A DNA stretch of 40,373 nt from Myxococcales bacterium (GTDB lineage: Bacteria; Myxococcota_A; Polyangia; Polyangiales; JAFGIB01), in NCBI GenBank assembly GCA_028817855.1, contig JAPPOT010000444.1, positions 1 through 40,373 of the forward strand. Direction: 5' to 3'. The stretch's first letter is position 1. Each line of letters begins with the position of its first letter. The notes beneath the pieces were generated by a model, which was not told the DNA's origin, did not search any database, and saw only the letters and a program-made list of their open reading frames with translations. Below, one piece after another: positions 1-10,562 of this stretch. Made by a program: the position numbers and the translations under genes.

Positions 1-2
1 AG

Positions 3-632
3 CTCACGCGGGTGGCCCTGTATAACAACAATCCCAAGCGTGCGGCGCGCTGTTTGCGCGCGATCATCGCCGGCGGTCAGGACGGCTACGTGCTGCGCGT
101 GCTGCTCGCCCGCGGTGCGCTTGCGGGGGGCGATCCGCGCAGTGCGATGCCGGAGATCGAGGCGGCGATCAAGCTCGACCCCGACCAGGCCGAGGCCTAT
201 CGCATCATGCTCGACCTGTCCGAGAAGCTCGACGACGACGCCCTGGCGCGTCGCGCCCTGACCGCCCTGGCCGGACTGGACCAGCACGATCGGCTCGTGC
301 ATTTCGCGCTGCTGACCACCCTCGCGAAGGCGAAGGACTGGGCCGAGGTGGAGCGCGTCGGCGACAACGCCCTCTACATCGATCCCGAGAACAGCCAGGT
401 GCACCGGCTGTTGGGCGAAGCCCTGATCGAGCGCGGCAAGCCGGCGCGTGCCCTGGGCGAGCTCGATCAAGCCCTGACCCTCGGTCATCCCAAGCCTGGG
501 GTCGTGGAGCTCTTGCGCGCCCGCGCACTGTGGCTACTTGGCAGGAAGGGTGCCGCCCGCAAGGCCGCGGATCGCGCCCTCAAGCACGATGCCGAGTTGC
601 GCGAGCGGGTGGATGGGATCTTCAAGAACTGA
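3..632 (+). CDS. TPR-repeat protein, 5' end outside the window
   Basis: The frame is open to the left edge, so only the C-terminal ~210 residues are visible; the GTG at 12 is simply the first possible start inside the window. The protein is a run of helical hairpins of tetratricopeptide type, with recurring signatures such as AIKLDPDQAEAY, ALYIDPENSQVHRLLGEAL and RGKPARALGELDQALTLG. TPR arrays are protein-protein interaction scaffolds; no catalytic domain is visible here. It ends in TGA at 630-632, overlapping by 20 nt the likely ATG of the next gene (613), which suggests translational coupling. The specific role is unknown and the upstream part could carry another domain. Confidence 0.75.
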   Translation, partial: LTRVALYNNNPKRAARCLRAIIAGGQDGYVLRVLLARGALAGGDPRSAMPEIEAAIKLDPDQAEAYRIMLDLSEKLDDDALARRALTALAGLDQHDRLVHFALLTTLAKAKDWAEVERVGDNALYIDPENSQVHRLLGEALIERGKPARALGELDQALTLGHPKPGVVELLRARALWLLGRKGAARKAADRALKHDAELRERVDGIFKN

Positions 633-1994
633 GCTTTTTGCACTGTTGCTCGCGGTCGCCGCGCCCCTGGTAGCGCTCCCGGCGAGCGCCCAGGAGGCAC
701 CGCCGGTGCCGCTCTCGATCGCCTTCTCGCCGGAGGATCACGAGCCGATCGTGATGCGTGTCCGGGACGCCGGCTTCGTCGTCAAGGCGCAGGACGGAGG
801 CTGGCGCCTGATGTGCGCGTCGGCGCTGGCCGTGTCGGGCAATAGCAACTTCTTCATCGACGGGGTGCCCGGGGGCGGGCTGCTCGTGACCCACTACAAT
901 GGCGTGCAGAAGGGCGACGCGGCCCTGTGTGACTGGCGCTTCCCGGATGCGGCGCTCGAGGACCGCCACGTGGTCACCGCGACGCGCCAGGGCGACCGCA
1001 TCGACGTGCTGAGCACCGCCGACAACCGCTACACCATCCACCGCAGCACCGACGGCGGCGAGTCCTTCGCGTTGATCGCGGAGCTGCCCGAGCCCCTGGC
1101 CTATCTCTCGCTCGAGGCCGCGCCCTCGGACCCGGACCGGCTGTACCTGACGGCGGTCGACTTCGACTTCGACTCCGGCGTGACCACCCGCTACCTCTAC
1201 CGCACCGACGATGGCGGCGAGAGCTTCACCCAGCACGACCTGGAGCTGGGCCAGCAGAGCGGTGCACGCCTCGCCGGCGTCGACCCGGACGATCCGGACC
1301 GCGTCTACCTGGCCTTTGCCCAGCCCGTCTCGAGCCACAGCCACGGCGACGAGGAGCACGTCGTCGACGAGCTCCTGGTCAGCGCCGATGGCGGCGAGAG
1401 CTGGACCCGCTTGCAGGAGATCGGGCTCTTCGGCGGTCTCGGGATCGGGCCCGCGGCCGGCGAGCTGTGGCTGGCAGACGCCGACGGGGGCCTGCTGCGC
1501 TCCACCGATCGCGGGGCGAGCTTCGAGGCGCTCGACATCGACATCCGCGCCAGCTGCGTGCACGTGCGCGGCGATCGGGTCTGGATCTGCGGGGACAGCG
1601 CGCGCGGCGATGCCTTCAGCATCGGCTACACCGAGGACCAGGGCGGCAGCTTCACGGGGGTGATGCGCTTCGACGAGGTCGAGGGCCTGCTGCAGTGTGG
1701 CGGGGTGGCCATCAGCGGCTGTGATGCGGCCTGGGCCGGCTGGATGTTCTGGCACAACATCGACGCCGGGGTGCCCGACCCGGTGGGCCATGAAGATGCC
1801 GGTCCAAGCGCCCGCATGGATGCCTCGGTCGATGACGGCGGTCGCCAGGAGCCGAGCCCGTCGCTGGACGCGCAAGACGAGGGCGGGGACGGCGACGACG
1901 GCGGCTGCGACTGCCGCGTGTCCGGTGCCGGTGACCTGGGGGCCTCCGCGCCGCTGCTGCTCGCACTCCTCGCGCTCGTCCGGCGGCGCCGGCG

Positions 1995-1998
<4 letters not shown>
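613..1998 (+). CDS. Exported BNR/Asp-box repeat protein with MYXO-CTERM tail
   Basis: About 461 residues from ATG 613, chosen because it opens directly into a signal peptide ([19 protein letters not shown]). The body carries five Asp-box/BNR-type turns: [33 protein letters not shown] and TEDQGGSF. This is the pattern of sialidase/photosystem-stability-factor-like beta-propellers, although no sialidase catalytic residues were recognised. After an acidic Asp/Gly-rich stretch the protein ends in [12 protein letters not shown], a hydrophobic helix and RRRRR, matching the MYXO-CTERM surface-sorting signal (Cys, transmembrane helix, Arg cluster). In such proteins the Cys is processed by a myxosortase; none is encoded in this window. 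The start of the mature protein resembles that of the protein at 10563-11876. Its TAG stop shares the tetranucleotide CTAG with the convergent ATPase gene. Confidence 0.8.
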
Positions 1999-4442
<2,444 letters not shown>

Positions 4443-4461
4443 GGACCGGGTGTTCGCGAGA

Positions 4462-4491
4462 TTGGACTTGGGAGGCGCTGTCCGCGACAAT
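4462..4491 (+). promoter_or_regulatory. Candidate sigma70 promoter for the gene at 4523
   Basis: TTGGAC (4462-4467) and GACAAT (4486-4491) are separated by 18 bp in the divergent region between the copper ATPase and the membrane protein gene. Predicted initiation near 4498 leaves a leader of about 25 nt. A G-rich stretch just upstream of ATG 4523 could serve as ribosome site. No clear CueR-type dyad was recognised for the ATPase side. Confidence 0.35.
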
Positions 4492-4522
4492 CTCTGGGGA
4501 AGCTTCTGTCCGGGGGCGACGC

Positions 4523-6007
4523 ATGACCGAGATCGAAATCGTGGGTCCGAAGGTCGCGGTGGATCGGGACGGCACCAGCGATGCCGGTGGGGGCCAGCTG
4601 TTGCTGAAGGAAGGCAAGCTGATGGTGCGCGCCTCCACCATCGAGCGGCCCCTGGGCGCGGTCTCGGCGATCTCGGAGATCAGCATCGTCGACCTGGCGC
4701 GCCAGCGCGCGCGCGTGCGCTTCGTGGACGGCGTGGTGTGGAACATCGCGAGCGAGGGCGACGAGGTCTACGCCTTCCTGAAGCAGGTCGAGAGCGCCGC
4801 GGGCCGGCCCGGGCTTGTGGCGCCGCCACCCAAGCTCTCCCAGGCCGTGCGCGAGGCGGCCACCCCGCAGCGGCGCCGCTGGGCTGCGATGACGGTGGTT
4901 GCGCTGCTGATGTTCTTTCCCTTCCGCATGTTGGCGGGGCTGTCCGCCTCGGCGGGGCACGCGATGGCGCTGGGGCTGCTCGTCCTGCTGGGCGTGGTGG
5001 TGGTGGCGATCGGTCTGCGCGACGGCGGGCCTGCCATCCTGGACGGGGTGCGCGCCCGGCTGGCGAGCTTCGGACCGGTGCCGGTGGTTGCGCTGCTGAT
5101 CGCCGCCGCGGCGGGCTCGGCGATGGGGGCTTCCGACGCGGAGGCGGCCGGGCACCAGGCCTCGGAGCACGCGCGCCGGGTTCGGGTGGCCGAGGCGAAG
5201 GCACAGCGGGAAGCGGCGCGCCTGGAGGCGGAGGCCGCGAAGAAGAAGAAGGCGGTGGCCGCGGTGGTGGCGGAGCTGGAGTCGGCTCTCTCCGACAACC
5301 GCTTGCGCGAGGTGCGCGAGGCGCGTGAGCGGCTGCGGGCGCTCGACGCGAAGCATCCGGCGCTGAGCAAGGGCGGAGCCGATCTCGACGGCGCCATCGC
5401 CAAGGTCGACGAGGAGGACCGCGTGGCGGGGCTGCAGAAGGGCCTGCGCGCGGTGCGTCGGATGGCGAGAGACCGGCTGCGCTGCGAGAACGCCAAGGGC
5501 GTCAGCGACGCCTGGAAGCAGCTCAACGGCGTGCGCACCAGCGACGCCGAGTACGAGCAGATCGCCCGGGCCGTGGCGCCCCTCGAGCGCTGCCGCAAGC
5601 GCGTGGCTTCGCGCTTCGCCGCGAGCGCCGAGGACGGCCGGCGCCAGCAACGCATGCAGATGGCGCCCGCCCTGGAGGGGCAGCTGCGCGGGCTGGGTTA
5701 TCCCACGAGCGTGACGCTTGCCGGCAAGCGTCAGGACCGGCTCGTGGTTGCAGCCGATCAGCTCGACGACAACGCCGTGGCGCGCATCACCGCGCTGACC
5801 GATGACGAGGGCGTCGCCTTCCTCGACAAGCGTGCCAAGGAGGGCGTGCGCCAGGTACGCTTCCGCGGCAAGAGGCTCGACAAGCGCTTCGACCTCGAGC
5901 CCGAGAGCACCCGCGTGCTCACCGCGCCCCTGCTCGAGCGCTTCGGCCTCGGCGCGCCCCTCGAGCTCGCGGCCGCCCCCCCGGCCAACCCCGAATCGCC
6001 CGAGTAG
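4523..6007 (+). CDS. Unknown membrane protein: PH-like head, membrane helices, coiled coil
   Basis: About 494 residues from ATG 4523, preceded by a GGGGG ribosome site. The first ~90 residues are beta-rich (for example [15 protein letters not shown], ending in a helix [13 protein letters not shown]) and look like a small pleckstrin-homology-type fold; this is inference only. Residues ~115-210 contain hydrophobic segments ([50 protein letters not shown]). A charged coiled coil follows ([20 protein letters not shown] and onward), then a soluble C-terminal domain of ~110 residues ending in a Pro/Ala-rich tail. No catalytic motif was seen. The gene converges with the CAP lipoprotein gene, whose stop lies only 5 nt past this TAG. 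Function unknown. Confidence 0.75.
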   Translation: MTEIEIVGPKVAVDRDGTSDAGGGQLLLKEGKLMVRASTIERPLGAVSAISEISIVDLARQRARVRFVDGVVWNIASEGDEVYAFLKQVESAAGRPGLVAPPPKLSQAVREAATPQRRRWAAMTVVALLMFFPFRMLAGLSASAGHAMALGLLVLLGVVVVAIGLRDGGPAILDGVRARLASFGPVPVVALLIAAAAGSAMGASDAEAAGHQASEHARRVRVAEAKAQREAARLEAEAAKKKKAVAAVVAELESALSDNRLREVREARERLRALDAKHPALSKGGADLDGAIAKVDEEDRVAGLQKGLRAVRRMARDRLRCENAKGVSDAWKQLNGVRTSDAEYEQIARAVAPLERCRKRVASRFAASAEDGRRQQRMQMAPALEGQLRGLGYPTSVTLAGKRQDRLVVAADQLDDNAVARITALTDDEGVAFLDKRAKEGVRQVRFRGKRLDKRFDLEPESTRVLTAPLLERFGLGAPLELAAAPPANPESPE

Positions 6008-6012
6008 GCCGG

Positions 6013-6912
6013 CTAATAGGCCAGCGCGCCGACGATATTGCCCGGGGGGTCGTAGTTGCAGACCCAGACGTCGACCTGCTCGCGGCCGAGCGTGCACTCG
6101 GCGATGCCGCAGCCGACCTCACGCGTGTCGCGCCAGACCACCTGCGTGTAGTGACCGCAGCCGTTGGCGTTGAGCGCGGCGGCGCAGCCGAAGTCGCAGA
6201 CGTCGCCCTCGAGGAAGGGACCGGGCTCATAGCACTGGGCCTCCGAGGCCCAGCCCCAGACCACGTCCTCGGGCACGGTGTCGGGGGGGATCGGCCAGCT
6301 CGAGAACAGCGCCAGGTTCTCGCCGTACATGCTCTGGCTGCGGTGCTCGAGCGTGCCGCAGTCCGCGGCCAGGGTGTCGGCCCACTGCTGGGCGTAGTCG
6401 GCGAGCTCGGGCGACCAGATCAGCTCGGCCAGGGCCGGGTCCGCGATGCCCTCCTCCGAGAGCTGCCGCCGCACGTCATTGTGGACCGCCGTGATGCCGG
6501 CGAGCCGCCCCGTCTCGGGATTGCCCGGGTTGCTCGAGGTCGAGTCGGAACCTCCGGCCGCGCCGTCCATGCCAGCGCCGCCCGCCTCCATGCCGGCCAT
6601 CCCATCGCCACCGCCATCGCCGTCGCCCGCGAGGTTGTCGGCGGCCGACCCCTCGCCGGCGCCACCCTCGTCGCTCGCGCCATCGCCATCGCCCCTGTCG
6701 TCGGACGCATCCTCGTCGGTCTGTGCGCCTTCGTCCGGTACCGGATCCTCTCGACCCGGGCCGGTCGACACGCCGGCAGGACCGTCGTCGAGGAAGCCGC
6801 AGGCGGCGAGCAGCAGCGCGGCGCACAGGGCTTGCGCTGTCGACAATCCGGCGAAGGTACGGCGATGTGGGGGCAAGAACGGCTCCAGGGTGCGCTCCAG
6901 AAAGCGTAGCAT
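6013..6912 (-). CDS. CAP/SCP-family lipoprotein
   Basis: A 299-residue predicted lipoprotein (lipobox LLAACG). After the Cys comes a linker of ~75 residues rich in Asp, Gly, Ala and Met, then a CAP (CRISP/antigen 5/PR-1) domain covering the C-terminal ~160 residues. Diagnostic elements are HNDVRRQL at the domain start, WSPELADYAQQWADTLA, MYGENLA, the signature GCGHYTQVVWRDTREVGCG and the closing VCNYDPPGN. The CAP cavity residues (His of HNDVR, Glu of GEN, His of GHYTQVVW) are all present, and there are several Cys able to form disulphides, so the fold appears intact. Bacterial CAP proteins bind lipids or other ligands at the surface; no activity can be assigned here. It is divergent from the histidine kinase gene with 82 bp between. 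Confidence 0.88.
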   Translation of the reverse strand: MLRFLERTLEPFLPPHRRTFAGLSTAQALCAALLLAACGFLDDGPAGVSTGPGREDPVPDEGAQTDEDASDDRGDGDGASDEGGAGEGSAADNLAGDGDGGGDGMAGMEAGGAGMDGAAGGSDSTSSNPGNPETGRLAGITAVHNDVRRQLSEEGIADPALAELIWSPELADYAQQWADTLAADCGTLEHRSQSMYGENLALFSSWPIPPDTVPEDVVWGWASEAQCYEPGPFLEGDVCDFGCAAALNANGCGHYTQVVWRDTREVGCGIAECTLGREQVDVWVCNYDPPGNIVGALAY

Positions 6913-6979
6913 TGCTCTGCGCGCTGGACGGTGCGCGGCGCCGGGCGCTGTCCGCCATCTCGCCCCCGATCGGGGCTGC

Positions 6980-6988
6980 TGCTAGGCT
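6980..6988 (+). promoter_or_regulatory. Extended -10 element immediately upstream of the kinase GTG
   Basis: TGCTAGGCT fits TGnTAnnnT, an extended -10. Its last base is followed by only six nucleotides before the GTG start at 6995, so transcription would begin at the start codon itself, giving a leaderless message. No -35 of consensus type is visible. The region holds no ribosome site. Confidence 0.35.
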
Positions 6989-6994
6989 GCCCCC

Positions 6995-8926
6995 GTGGCC
7001 CGGCGACCGCGTTTGACGATACCGAGGCGCGTATTCCTCGCCTTTGCGCTGCTGCTGGTGGTCAGCGGCAGCGCGCTGCTGGCGAGCTTCATCACGCACG
7101 AGCGCACCTCGGCGACGCTCTCGCTGGTCCACGAGGGGTACCTGCCGCTGGCGCTGACCGTGAGCGAGGCTCGCGCCACCCAGTCGGTCTTCGGCAACCT
7201 GCTCGACCGCGTGCTATCGGAGCGCAACGCGGCCTCGACCCGGGCCTGGTTGAGCGCAGCGCGGCGGGCCCGGCCGGCCACCCTCGATCGGGCGATTGCC
7301 GGGATCGCCGAGATCGAAAAGCTCGCGCCGCCCGCGGGTGACCGCGCCTCCCTGGCCAAGCAGCGGCGCGAGCTGCGGCGCATCAAGACGATGCTCAGCA
7401 AAGGTGAGGCCCGCTACGAGGAGCTCTTCCAGTCGCTCGACGCCGGCGACCGCGAGCACGCCGAGCGGATCCTGGCCGACCTGCGCGCGCGCGAGCGCGC
7501 GATCGACGGCCGCCTGCGCGCGGTCTGGGCCACCGTGCTGCGCCGCATCGACAACACCTCCGAGCGGGCCACCGCCGAGCAGGATCGGGCGCTGGCTGTG
7601 CTCGCGGCGCTGATCGCCTTCGCCCTGCTCGTGGGCATCGGAGTGACCTGGTGGTCCCAGCGCGTGCTCTCGCCGTTGCCCCGGTTGCAGGAGCGTGTCG
7701 AGGCGGTCGCCCGCGGCGATCTCGCCCATCGTCTCGGCCCCAACACCGACGACGAGATCGGCCGACTGGGGCGCGAGTTCGAGCGCATGGTCGAGGCGAT
7801 CTCGGCGCGCGACCAGAGCCTGAAGTCGCTGCAGGAGATGCAGGCCCAGATCCTGGCCGACCTGCGCGCTGCGGTGTTGGTGGTCGACGGCGAGTCGGTC
7901 TTGCGCGCCGAGAATCCCGCCGCCGAGGCGCTCTTCGAGCTGCCCCCGCGCGTCCTGGGCGAGCCCTTCGAGCGCGCGGGGCTGCTGCAGCGCATCGAGG
8001 GGCTGGAGGGCGCGATCGAGGAGGTCGCCACCGGAGAGGCCCGGGCCGTGTTGAGCGAGGTGGCGCTCGAGCCGGCACGCGCAGAGGGTGGCGACCGGCC
8101 GAGCGAGACTGAAGACCGCCGCCAGCTCAACGTCGTGGTGACGCCCTTCGGCGAGCGCCCCGGCCCCGGGCGGCGTGCCGGTGTTCTGATCGTGGCCGAG
8201 GACGTGACCGAGGAGCTGCGCACGAAGGTCCGGCTGATCCAGTCCGAGCGGCTGGCCGCGATCGGCCGCATGGCGGCCCACGTGACGCACGAGGTGCGCA
8301 ACCCGCTGTCCTCGATCGGGCTCAACGTCGAGCTGCTCGAGGAGGAGCTGGCGGGTGCAGGCGAGGAGGCGCGCGAGCTGGTCGCGGCCATCCATCGCGA
8401 GATCGAGCATCTGACCGCGGTCACCGAGGAGTATCTGCGCGTCGCGCGCCTGCCCAATCCCCAGCTCGAGCCCGAGCACCTGGGCGACATCGTCCAGAAC
8501 ATGGCGGAGTTCATGCGCCCGGAGCTGTCGGCTGCGTCGATCGATCTACAGGTCCTCGTCGCCCAGGACCTTCCGCTCGTCGCTCTCGACGAGACCCAGA
8601 TGCGACAGGTGCTGATCAACCTGCTCAAGAACGCGCGCGAGGCGATGCCCGAGGGCGGGCGGGTGCGCGTCGAGGTGAGGCCTCAGGCCGAGGGCGTGGC
8701 GGTTCGTGTCGCCGATCAGGGCCTGGGCATGACGCCGGACCAACGCGCGCGCATCTTCGACCTCTTCTACACGACCAAGGAGACCGGCTCCGGGCTCGGC
8801 CTGCCGCTCAGTCAGCAGATCGTCGTCGCCCACGGTGGGCTGATGCGCTGCCAGTCCGCCCCCGACGAGGGCACGACCTTCGAGCTGTGGTTCCCCGCCT
8901 ACGCGCGGGACGTGGCGGTAGCCTGA
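6995..8926 (+). CDS. Membrane sensor histidine kinase (HAMP-PAS-HisKA-HATPase, NtrB-like)
   Basis: A 643-residue two-component sensor. An N-terminal membrane helix (VFLAFALLLVVSGSALLAS) and a second at ~195-220 (LAVLAALIAFALLVGIGVTW) flank an all-helical extracytoplasmic sensor region. A HAMP linker follows (LSPLPRLQERVEAVARGDLA), then a PAS-like segment (~285-385). The dimerisation box carries the phospho-acceptor His432 (AHVTHEVRNPLSSI). The ATPase domain has the N box NLLKNAREAMPEGG, G1 VADQGLGM, F box FDLFYTTK and G2 GSGLGLPLS. The H-box and domain order resemble NtrB/ZraS-type kinases. No response regulator is adjacent, so the kinase is an orphan here and its signal is unknown. The GTG start may be leaderless. 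The TGA stop lies inside the first copy of the 32-bp hairpin repeat. Confidence 0.92.
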   Translation: MARRPRLTIPRRVFLAFALLLVVSGSALLASFITHERTSATLSLVHEGYLPLALTVSEARATQSVFGNLLDRVLSERNAASTRAWLSAARRARPATLDRAIAGIAEIEKLAPPAGDRASLAKQRRELRRIKTMLSKGEARYEELFQSLDAGDREHAERILADLRARERAIDGRLRAVWATVLRRIDNTSERATAEQDRALAVLAALIAFALLVGIGVTWWSQRVLSPLPRLQERVEAVARGDLAHRLGPNTDDEIGRLGREFERMVEAISARDQSLKSLQEMQAQILADLRAAVLVVDGESVLRAENPAAEALFELPPRVLGEPFERAGLLQRIEGLEGAIEEVATGEARAVLSEVALEPARAEGGDRPSETEDRRQLNVVVTPFGERPGPGRRAGVLIVAEDVTEELRTKVRLIQSERLAAIGRMAAHVTHEVRNPLSSIGLNVELLEEELAGAGEEARELVAAIHREIEHLTAVTEEYLRVARLPNPQLEPEHLGDIVQNMAEFMRPELSAASIDLQVLVAQDLPLVALDETQMRQVLINLLKNAREAMPEGGRVRVEVRPQAEGVAVRVADQGLGMTPDQRARIFDLFYTTKETGSGLGLPLSQQIVVAHGGLMRCQSAPDEGTTFELWFPAYARDVAVA

Positions 8927-9008
8927 GCGCCGCAGGCGCTCAGCGCAGAAACACCTGAGCGCCGCAGGCGCTCAGCGCAGAAACACCTGAGCGCCGCGGG
9001 CGCTCAGA
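8923..9008. repeat. Three tandem hairpin repeats (32-bp period) spanning both convergent stops
   Basis: Two full 32-bp units (8923-8954, 8955-8986) and a third partial one (8987-9008). Each contains a perfect 9-bp inverted repeat, CTGAGCGCC / GGCGCTCAG, with a 3-nt loop (GCA, GCA, GCG). The spacer between hairpins is GCGCAGAAACA or nearly so. The kinase stop TGA (8924-8926) is in the left arm of hairpin 1. The stop of the opposite-strand gene (9004-9006) is in the right arm of hairpin 3. The array could act as a bidirectional terminator or transcript-stabilising element. Confidence 0.85.
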
Positions 9009-10503
9009 GCGGTGCGGCCAGGACGTTGCCCAGGCACATCTCGTCCGTGGTGCCGTCGCCCCAGTTCACGTCGCGCGGCGGGAGCTGCTCGCCGTTGACC
9101 GTGATCTGGTTGGCCGCCGTGTTGTCCCAGTGGCACTCCAGGTAGAGCTCGTCGCCCGGTTCCAGGATCACCGACTCGCTCAGCAGGTAGGTCTCCTGCC
9201 AGGCGAAGTCCCAGCGCGGAATCACCAGCAGCGGCTCCACCACGTTGGGCTCGCCTGCCCGGATGATGCCGATGCGACCACGGCTGCCCAGGGCGTGCAT
9301 GTGCAGGTCAACCCAGAAGATCTCGTAGCGCCGGTCGTTCGCCGTCAGGACGGGGCGACCGCGATAGAAGTGCATCACGTCTTCCTCGCCCGCGGGGATC
9401 GGCATGAAGCCAGCGAACCAGGTGGGCCGCGCGAAGAGCACGACGTCGCCGACCCGGTCCACGGAGTCCTCGAGCGTGAAGTCGATGCGACTCTGGTCCG
9501 CACTGCTGCCGTTGAGCGTGTTGTAGTGGATCTGCAGGACCATCACGGAGCCGGGCCGTACCTCGAAGCCGAGGCCGCCTGGAATGCCCTGCCCGTAGCC
9601 GCCCGGCTCGTAGGACTGGAGCCAGGCCGCGTCGGCGCCTGAGGCGCCGAAGCAGGTGTAGCCCTGGCCCTCCTCCTCCGCGTCCCTTGCGCGCGCTGCC
9701 TCCGCTCCCTCGGGCTGCACGTGATAGACGATCGCGTGGTGGACGATGTCGGTCTTGTCGGGTTCGATCGACAGCCCCGTGATGAACTTCGTCTCATCCA
9801 GCGGCCACTCCAGCACGAAGCAGCGGTAGTCGTCCGGATCGATCTGGGGCTCGTAGGCCTCCGGCATCGGGACGCTGAGGTCCACGCGCTCGAGGCCGCG
9901 GGGGGCAGGCTCGATCGGGTCGGGCGCATCATCCGGATCGCCGGCAGTGCCGCCCTGGTCGACCCACGAAAGCACGATGTCCTTCTGGTTGTCGGTCAGG
10001 CGCCGGTCGCCGAGGAAGAAGTCCATCGGCATGTCGGCCGTCCAAGGCGGCATGATGTCGTTGCGCACGTCGTGGCCGATCAGGTCGAGCCAGACCTCCA
10101 CCTCGTCGTAGTCGGTGAGCGGCATCGGCGCGATCCCGCCTTCGAAGTGGCAGGTGGTGCACTTGGCGTCGATGATCGGTTTGACGTCCGCGTAATAGGT
10201 GTAGGTGCGGTCGGGCGTGTCCTGGCGTGGATCCTCGCCATCGTCGCGAGCGCGTGAGTCGTCGTCGGCGCGGGCGTCGTCGCTGTTGCGTCCATCGCCA
10301 TCGCCGTCCGCGCGGGATTCGCCGTCGTCGTCTCCGGCGGGCGAGTCATCGCTGCGCGCACCCGCTTCGTCCGGTCCATCCGAGTCTCGGCCGACCTCGT
10401 CGTCGGCGCCCTCGATTCCCTCTTCGTATGCGTCCACGACGCGGGCCTTCGCACAGCCCGACGCCACTGCGGCCGCAAGCGCGATCATCAGATACGCCTT
10501 CAT
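9004..10503 (-). CDS. Lipoprotein with c-type haem site and PHM-type copper monooxygenase domains
   Basis: About 499 residues from ATG 10503 (lipobox AVASGC), followed by a ~75-residue acidic Asp/Gly/Arg linker. The first folded part carries one CxxCH haem motif, CTTCH at 115-119 (AKCTTCHFEGG), with a downstream APMPL and a MPPW motif, like a mono-haem cytochrome c. The rest matches the copper type II, ascorbate-dependent monooxygenase fold (peptidylglycine/dopamine monooxygenase). Candidate CuH ligands are His255, His256 (VHHAIVYH) and His326 (LQIHYN); candidate CuM ligands are His401, His403 (DLHMHALG) and Met489 (DEMCLGN). All six positions are filled, so oxidative activity is plausible, with the haem domain as possible electron entry. 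The substrate is unknown. ATG 10503 was chosen over upstream codons because it opens the signal peptide. Confidence 0.85.
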   Translation of the reverse strand: MKAYLMIALAAAVASGCAKARVVDAYEEGIEGADDEVGRDSDGPDEAGARSDDSPAGDDDGESRADGDGDGRNSDDARADDDSRARDDGEDPRQDTPDRTYTYYADVKPIIDAKCTTCHFEGGIAPMPLTDYDEVEVWLDLIGHDVRNDIMPPWTADMPMDFFLGDRRLTDNQKDIVLSWVDQGGTAGDPDDAPDPIEPAPRGLERVDLSVPMPEAYEPQIDPDDYRCFVLEWPLDETKFITGLSIEPDKTDIVHHAIVYHVQPEGAEAARARDAEEEGQGYTCFGASGADAAWLQSYEPGGYGQGIPGGLGFEVRPGSVMVLQIHYNTLNGSSADQSRIDFTLEDSVDRVGDVVLFARPTWFAGFMPIPAGEEDVMHFYRGRPVLTANDRRYEIFWVDLHMHALGSRGRIGIIRAGEPNVVEPLLVIPRWDFAWQETYLLSESVILEPGDELYLECHWDNTAANQITVNGEQLPPRDVNWGDGTTDEMCLGNVLAAPL

Positions 10504-10562
10504 GCTGACTCCGTCCCCCGATCCCAACCAACCGCTCATGTTATTAGTGGATGGCGGTGGGG

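Noticed and set aside
538-612. Longer N-terminus for the BNR protein from 538
   Set aside because: The extra residues overlap the TPR gene out of frame, are not protein-like, and would bury the signal peptide that begins at 613.
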